From Caballeronia mineralivorans PML1(12) (lineage in GTDB: Bacteria; Pseudomonadota; Gammaproteobacteria; Burkholderiales; Burkholderiaceae): a stretch of 64,000 bases of DNA. The stretch lies in NCBI RefSeq assembly GCF_001028175.1, contig NZ_AEJF01000088.1:35259-99258 (forward strand), in the 5' to 3' direction. The position numbers were made by a program, and so were the translations under genes. Of this stretch, positions 62,395 to 64,000 are shown piece by piece (position 1 is the stretch's first letter; the number at the start of each line of letters is the position of its first letter). The notes beneath the pieces are model-generated. The model ran no database searches. It worked only from the letters and a program-made list of their open reading frames with translations, and had not been told where the DNA came from.

Positions 62395-62570
62395 CGATAC
62401 AGCCACTTATCTGAAACGCAGCGCGTATCGCGCGCAGGCGGTGCGCTGCAGCATGCATGCGGCTCGCGGGCATTCTTCGTCCGCCGGGCTTGCCGGCGCG
62501 CTGGCTGGCGCGGTGTTTGCAACGCGTTATAGGTTGAGGTTCGCTCGCACGAGCGTAGGGAGGCATCGCC

Positions 62571-62963
62571 ATGACCAGCAAACAACCCGAGAGGGTCTAC
62601 TCCGACGAGGAGATCCAGCAGCGCCTCACAGGCGCGCTCCAGCATTGGTACATTGAGGACGGCTGGCTGCGCCGCAAGTACAAGACGGAAGGATGGAAAG
62701 GCACGCTGATGGTGGTGAACGCCGTCGGGCACCTTGCGGAAGCGGCGTGGCATCACCCGGACCTGACGGTGTCGTATGCGTTCGTGGTCGTGAAGCTTAA
62801 AACGCATTCGGCCAAGGGCATCACCGACAAGGATTTCGCGCTCGCGACCAAGATGGAGGAAGTGATCCAGTGGCAGCCCGGCCTCGAAGGCGGACCGCTG
62901 GAGGGCACCCCCGGCGACGACCAGCGTTTCCGCTATATCAAGTACGACGCGCCGAAGGCTTGA
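62571..62963 (+). CDS. 4a-hydroxytetrahydrobiopterin dehydratase-like protein (PCD/DCoH)
   Basis: A 130-residue protein of the pterin-4a-carbinolamine dehydratase family. The active-site motif is HLAEAAWHHPDLTVSYAFVV with the paired histidines, and KTHSAKGITDKDFALA follows. The ATG follows GGGAGG. In methylotrophs a homologue is encoded with the tetrahydromethanopterin genes, and here a beta-RFAP synthase gene follows. It likely serves pterin cofactor biosynthesis or repair. Confidence 0.88.
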   Translation: MTSKQPERVYSDEEIQQRLTGALQHWYIEDGWLRRKYKTEGWKGTLMVVNAVGHLAEAAWHHPDLTVSYAFVVVKLKTHSAKGITDKDFALATKMEEVIQWQPGLEGGPLEGTPGDDQRFRYIKYDAPKA

Positions 62964-63077
62964 GCGTAGCAGCGCTGTAACTGTTGCATCCGTTGGTACG
63001 GCTCTTGCCTCGAAGGCCACGCGCCCCGCTTCACCGCCACGGTTTTGACCACGACATCGAACCCAGGGACACTCGCG

Positions 63078-64000
63078 ATGCAGCTTCGCCTGGATAACCA
63101 ACCGGACAGCCTGTCGCCGCTTTCAGCCGTGACAGTCGATGCCCCCGCGCGTCTGCATCTGGGCTTCCTGGACCCGAGCGCGTCGCTGGGGCGCGCGTTC
63201 GGCAGCGTCGGATTGACGATAGACGCATTCGGCACGCGGATCACCGCGCAGCGCGCCGATGAAACGCAAATACTCGGCGCGCACACCGAGGCTCAACGTG
63301 CGCGCATCGCCCAGTATCTCGGCTTGTTGCATGGCGCTTACGGTGGGCCGCCCGTTGTGATCGAGGTCCAGCAGGCGCCCCGCGCGCATGCGGGGCTCGG
63401 TTCGGGCACGCAGCTCGCGCTGGCTGTCGGCACGGCGTTTGTAAGCTTGCTCGGACGCTCGCCGCCCACCGCCGATCTCGCGCGACTGCTGGGACGCGGC
63501 GCGCGCTCGGGCATCGGTTTGCTCGGTTTCGATCACGGCGGGTTGATCGTGGACAGCGGTCGCGGCGGCTCGGGCCCGGATGGTGCCGGCAAGCAACCCC
63601 GCATGCCTTCAATCCTGACACGCCAGCCGTTTCCCGAGGCGTGGCGCATCCTGCTGGTCGACGACACCCGCCGCGAAGGCCTGCACGGCGACGAAGAACG
63701 CCGCGCGCTCGCCACCCTCGCTCCATTCCCGCAGACGCTTGCCGCACACCTGTGCCATCTCGTGCTGATGCTCGTGCTGCCCGGTATCACGGAACATGAT
63801 TTCGATGCCTTCGCTAAAGGCATCGGCGAATTGCAGCAGACCATCGGCGAATACTTCGCGCCCGCTCAAGGCGGCGTGTTCTCGAGTCCCTCGGTCGCGG
63901 CCGCACTCGACGCCGCCGCAGCAGCCACGCAGCACCGCACCGGAATCGGCCAGACATCGTGGGGGCCGACCGGCTTCGCCTTCGTGCGCAGCGCACAGGA
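63078..64000 (+). CDS. mptG: Beta-RFAP synthase (GHMP family), 3-prime truncated by window
   Basis: At least 307 codons, open to the window edge. The protein begins MQLRLDNQPD and carries VDAPARLHLGFLDPS, the family N-terminus, and RAHAGLGSGTQLALAVGTAF, the GHMP ATP/phosphate loop. The C-terminal part (GGVFSSPSVAAALDAA, GQTSWGPTGFAFV) also fits. Beta-ribofuranosylaminobenzene 5-prime-phosphate synthase makes the first committed intermediate of tetrahydromethanopterin, the cofactor for formaldehyde oxidation. The neighbourhood with xoxF supports this. The gene would continue to the right. Confidence 0.88.
   Translation, partial: MQLRLDNQPDSLSPLSAVTVDAPARLHLGFLDPSASLGRAFGSVGLTIDAFGTRITAQRADETQILGAHTEAQRARIAQYLGLLHGAYGGPPVVIEVQQAPRAHAGLGSGTQLALAVGTAFVSLLGRSPPTADLARLLGRGARSGIGLLGFDHGGLIVDSGRGGSGPDGAGKQPRMPSILTRQPFPEAWRILLVDDTRREGLHGDEERRALATLAPFPQTLAAHLCHLVLMLVLPGITEHDFDAFAKGIGELQQTIGEYFAPAQGGVFSSPSVAAALDAAAAATQHRTGIGQTSWGPTGFAFVRSAQ

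Overview
The window looks like a chromosomal segment of a high-GC betaproteobacterium, most likely a member of the Burkholderiaceae (Paraburkholderia or Caballeronia). The reasons are the high-GC codon usage, the dense dehydrogenase, transporter and regulator content, a typical Paraburkholderia-type intergenic repeat, and a lanthanide methanol oxidation cluster (xoxF, xoxG, xoxJ) beside tetrahydromethanopterin-related genes. No rRNA, tRNA, insertion sequence, prophage or CRISPR array was seen.

Layout. (1) 1-13291: a catabolic island read leftward. It holds an FAD amine or amino acid oxidase, a polyamine-type ABC importer, an ATP-dependent hydantoinase/oxoprolinase pair, then a class III aminotransferase and an aldo/keto reductase. 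A divergent IclR regulator sits at the right end. Two promoters in this island share the same -35/-10 architecture and the same GTGCC-N7-GGCAC dyad, so the IclR protein probably controls both units. (2) 13351-14074: a large imperfect inverted repeat, non-coding. (3) 14179-29598: an envelope locus with a Fur-like regulator, GtrA-like flippase, GT2 glycosyltransferase, small membrane protein, MlaA lipoprotein, tripartite RND efflux system, MipA/OmpV protein, two response regulators (one with a degenerate receiver), a histidine kinase and a GT39 glycosyltransferase. Four 11-bp-periodic direct repeats (GTAAG-N6-GTAAG) precede four transcription units here and define a probable local two-component regulon. 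(4) 29697-44214: a mosaic with a soluble chemoreceptor, GST, TPR protein, SDR/GlxA pair, class V aminotransferase, coniferyl-aldehyde-type dehydrogenase, two TetR regulators, an LRR-protein kinase fusion and an L-lactate dehydrogenase. (5) 44226-51074: a leftward operon with an M81 peptidase, orphan amino-acid-binding protein, M14-like peptidase, ferredoxin reductase and Rieske oxygenase, opposite a LysR regulator. (6) 51167-54820: an unusual Nramp-like transporter behind a long structured leader with two small ORFs, and a divergent small membrane protein behind a second leader with its own 21-codon ORF. (7) 54906-64000: an OprB-type porin, then the xox operon (xoxF-xoxG-xoxJ-unknown-CMD-LysR) read leftward, with pterin dehydratase and beta-RFAP synthase genes read rightward.

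The most novel-looking signals are the GTAAG regulon with its pseudo-receiver partner, the uORF-bearing leader of the metal transporter, and the paired IclR-type operators. All functional statements rest on reading motifs by eye; no database search was run.
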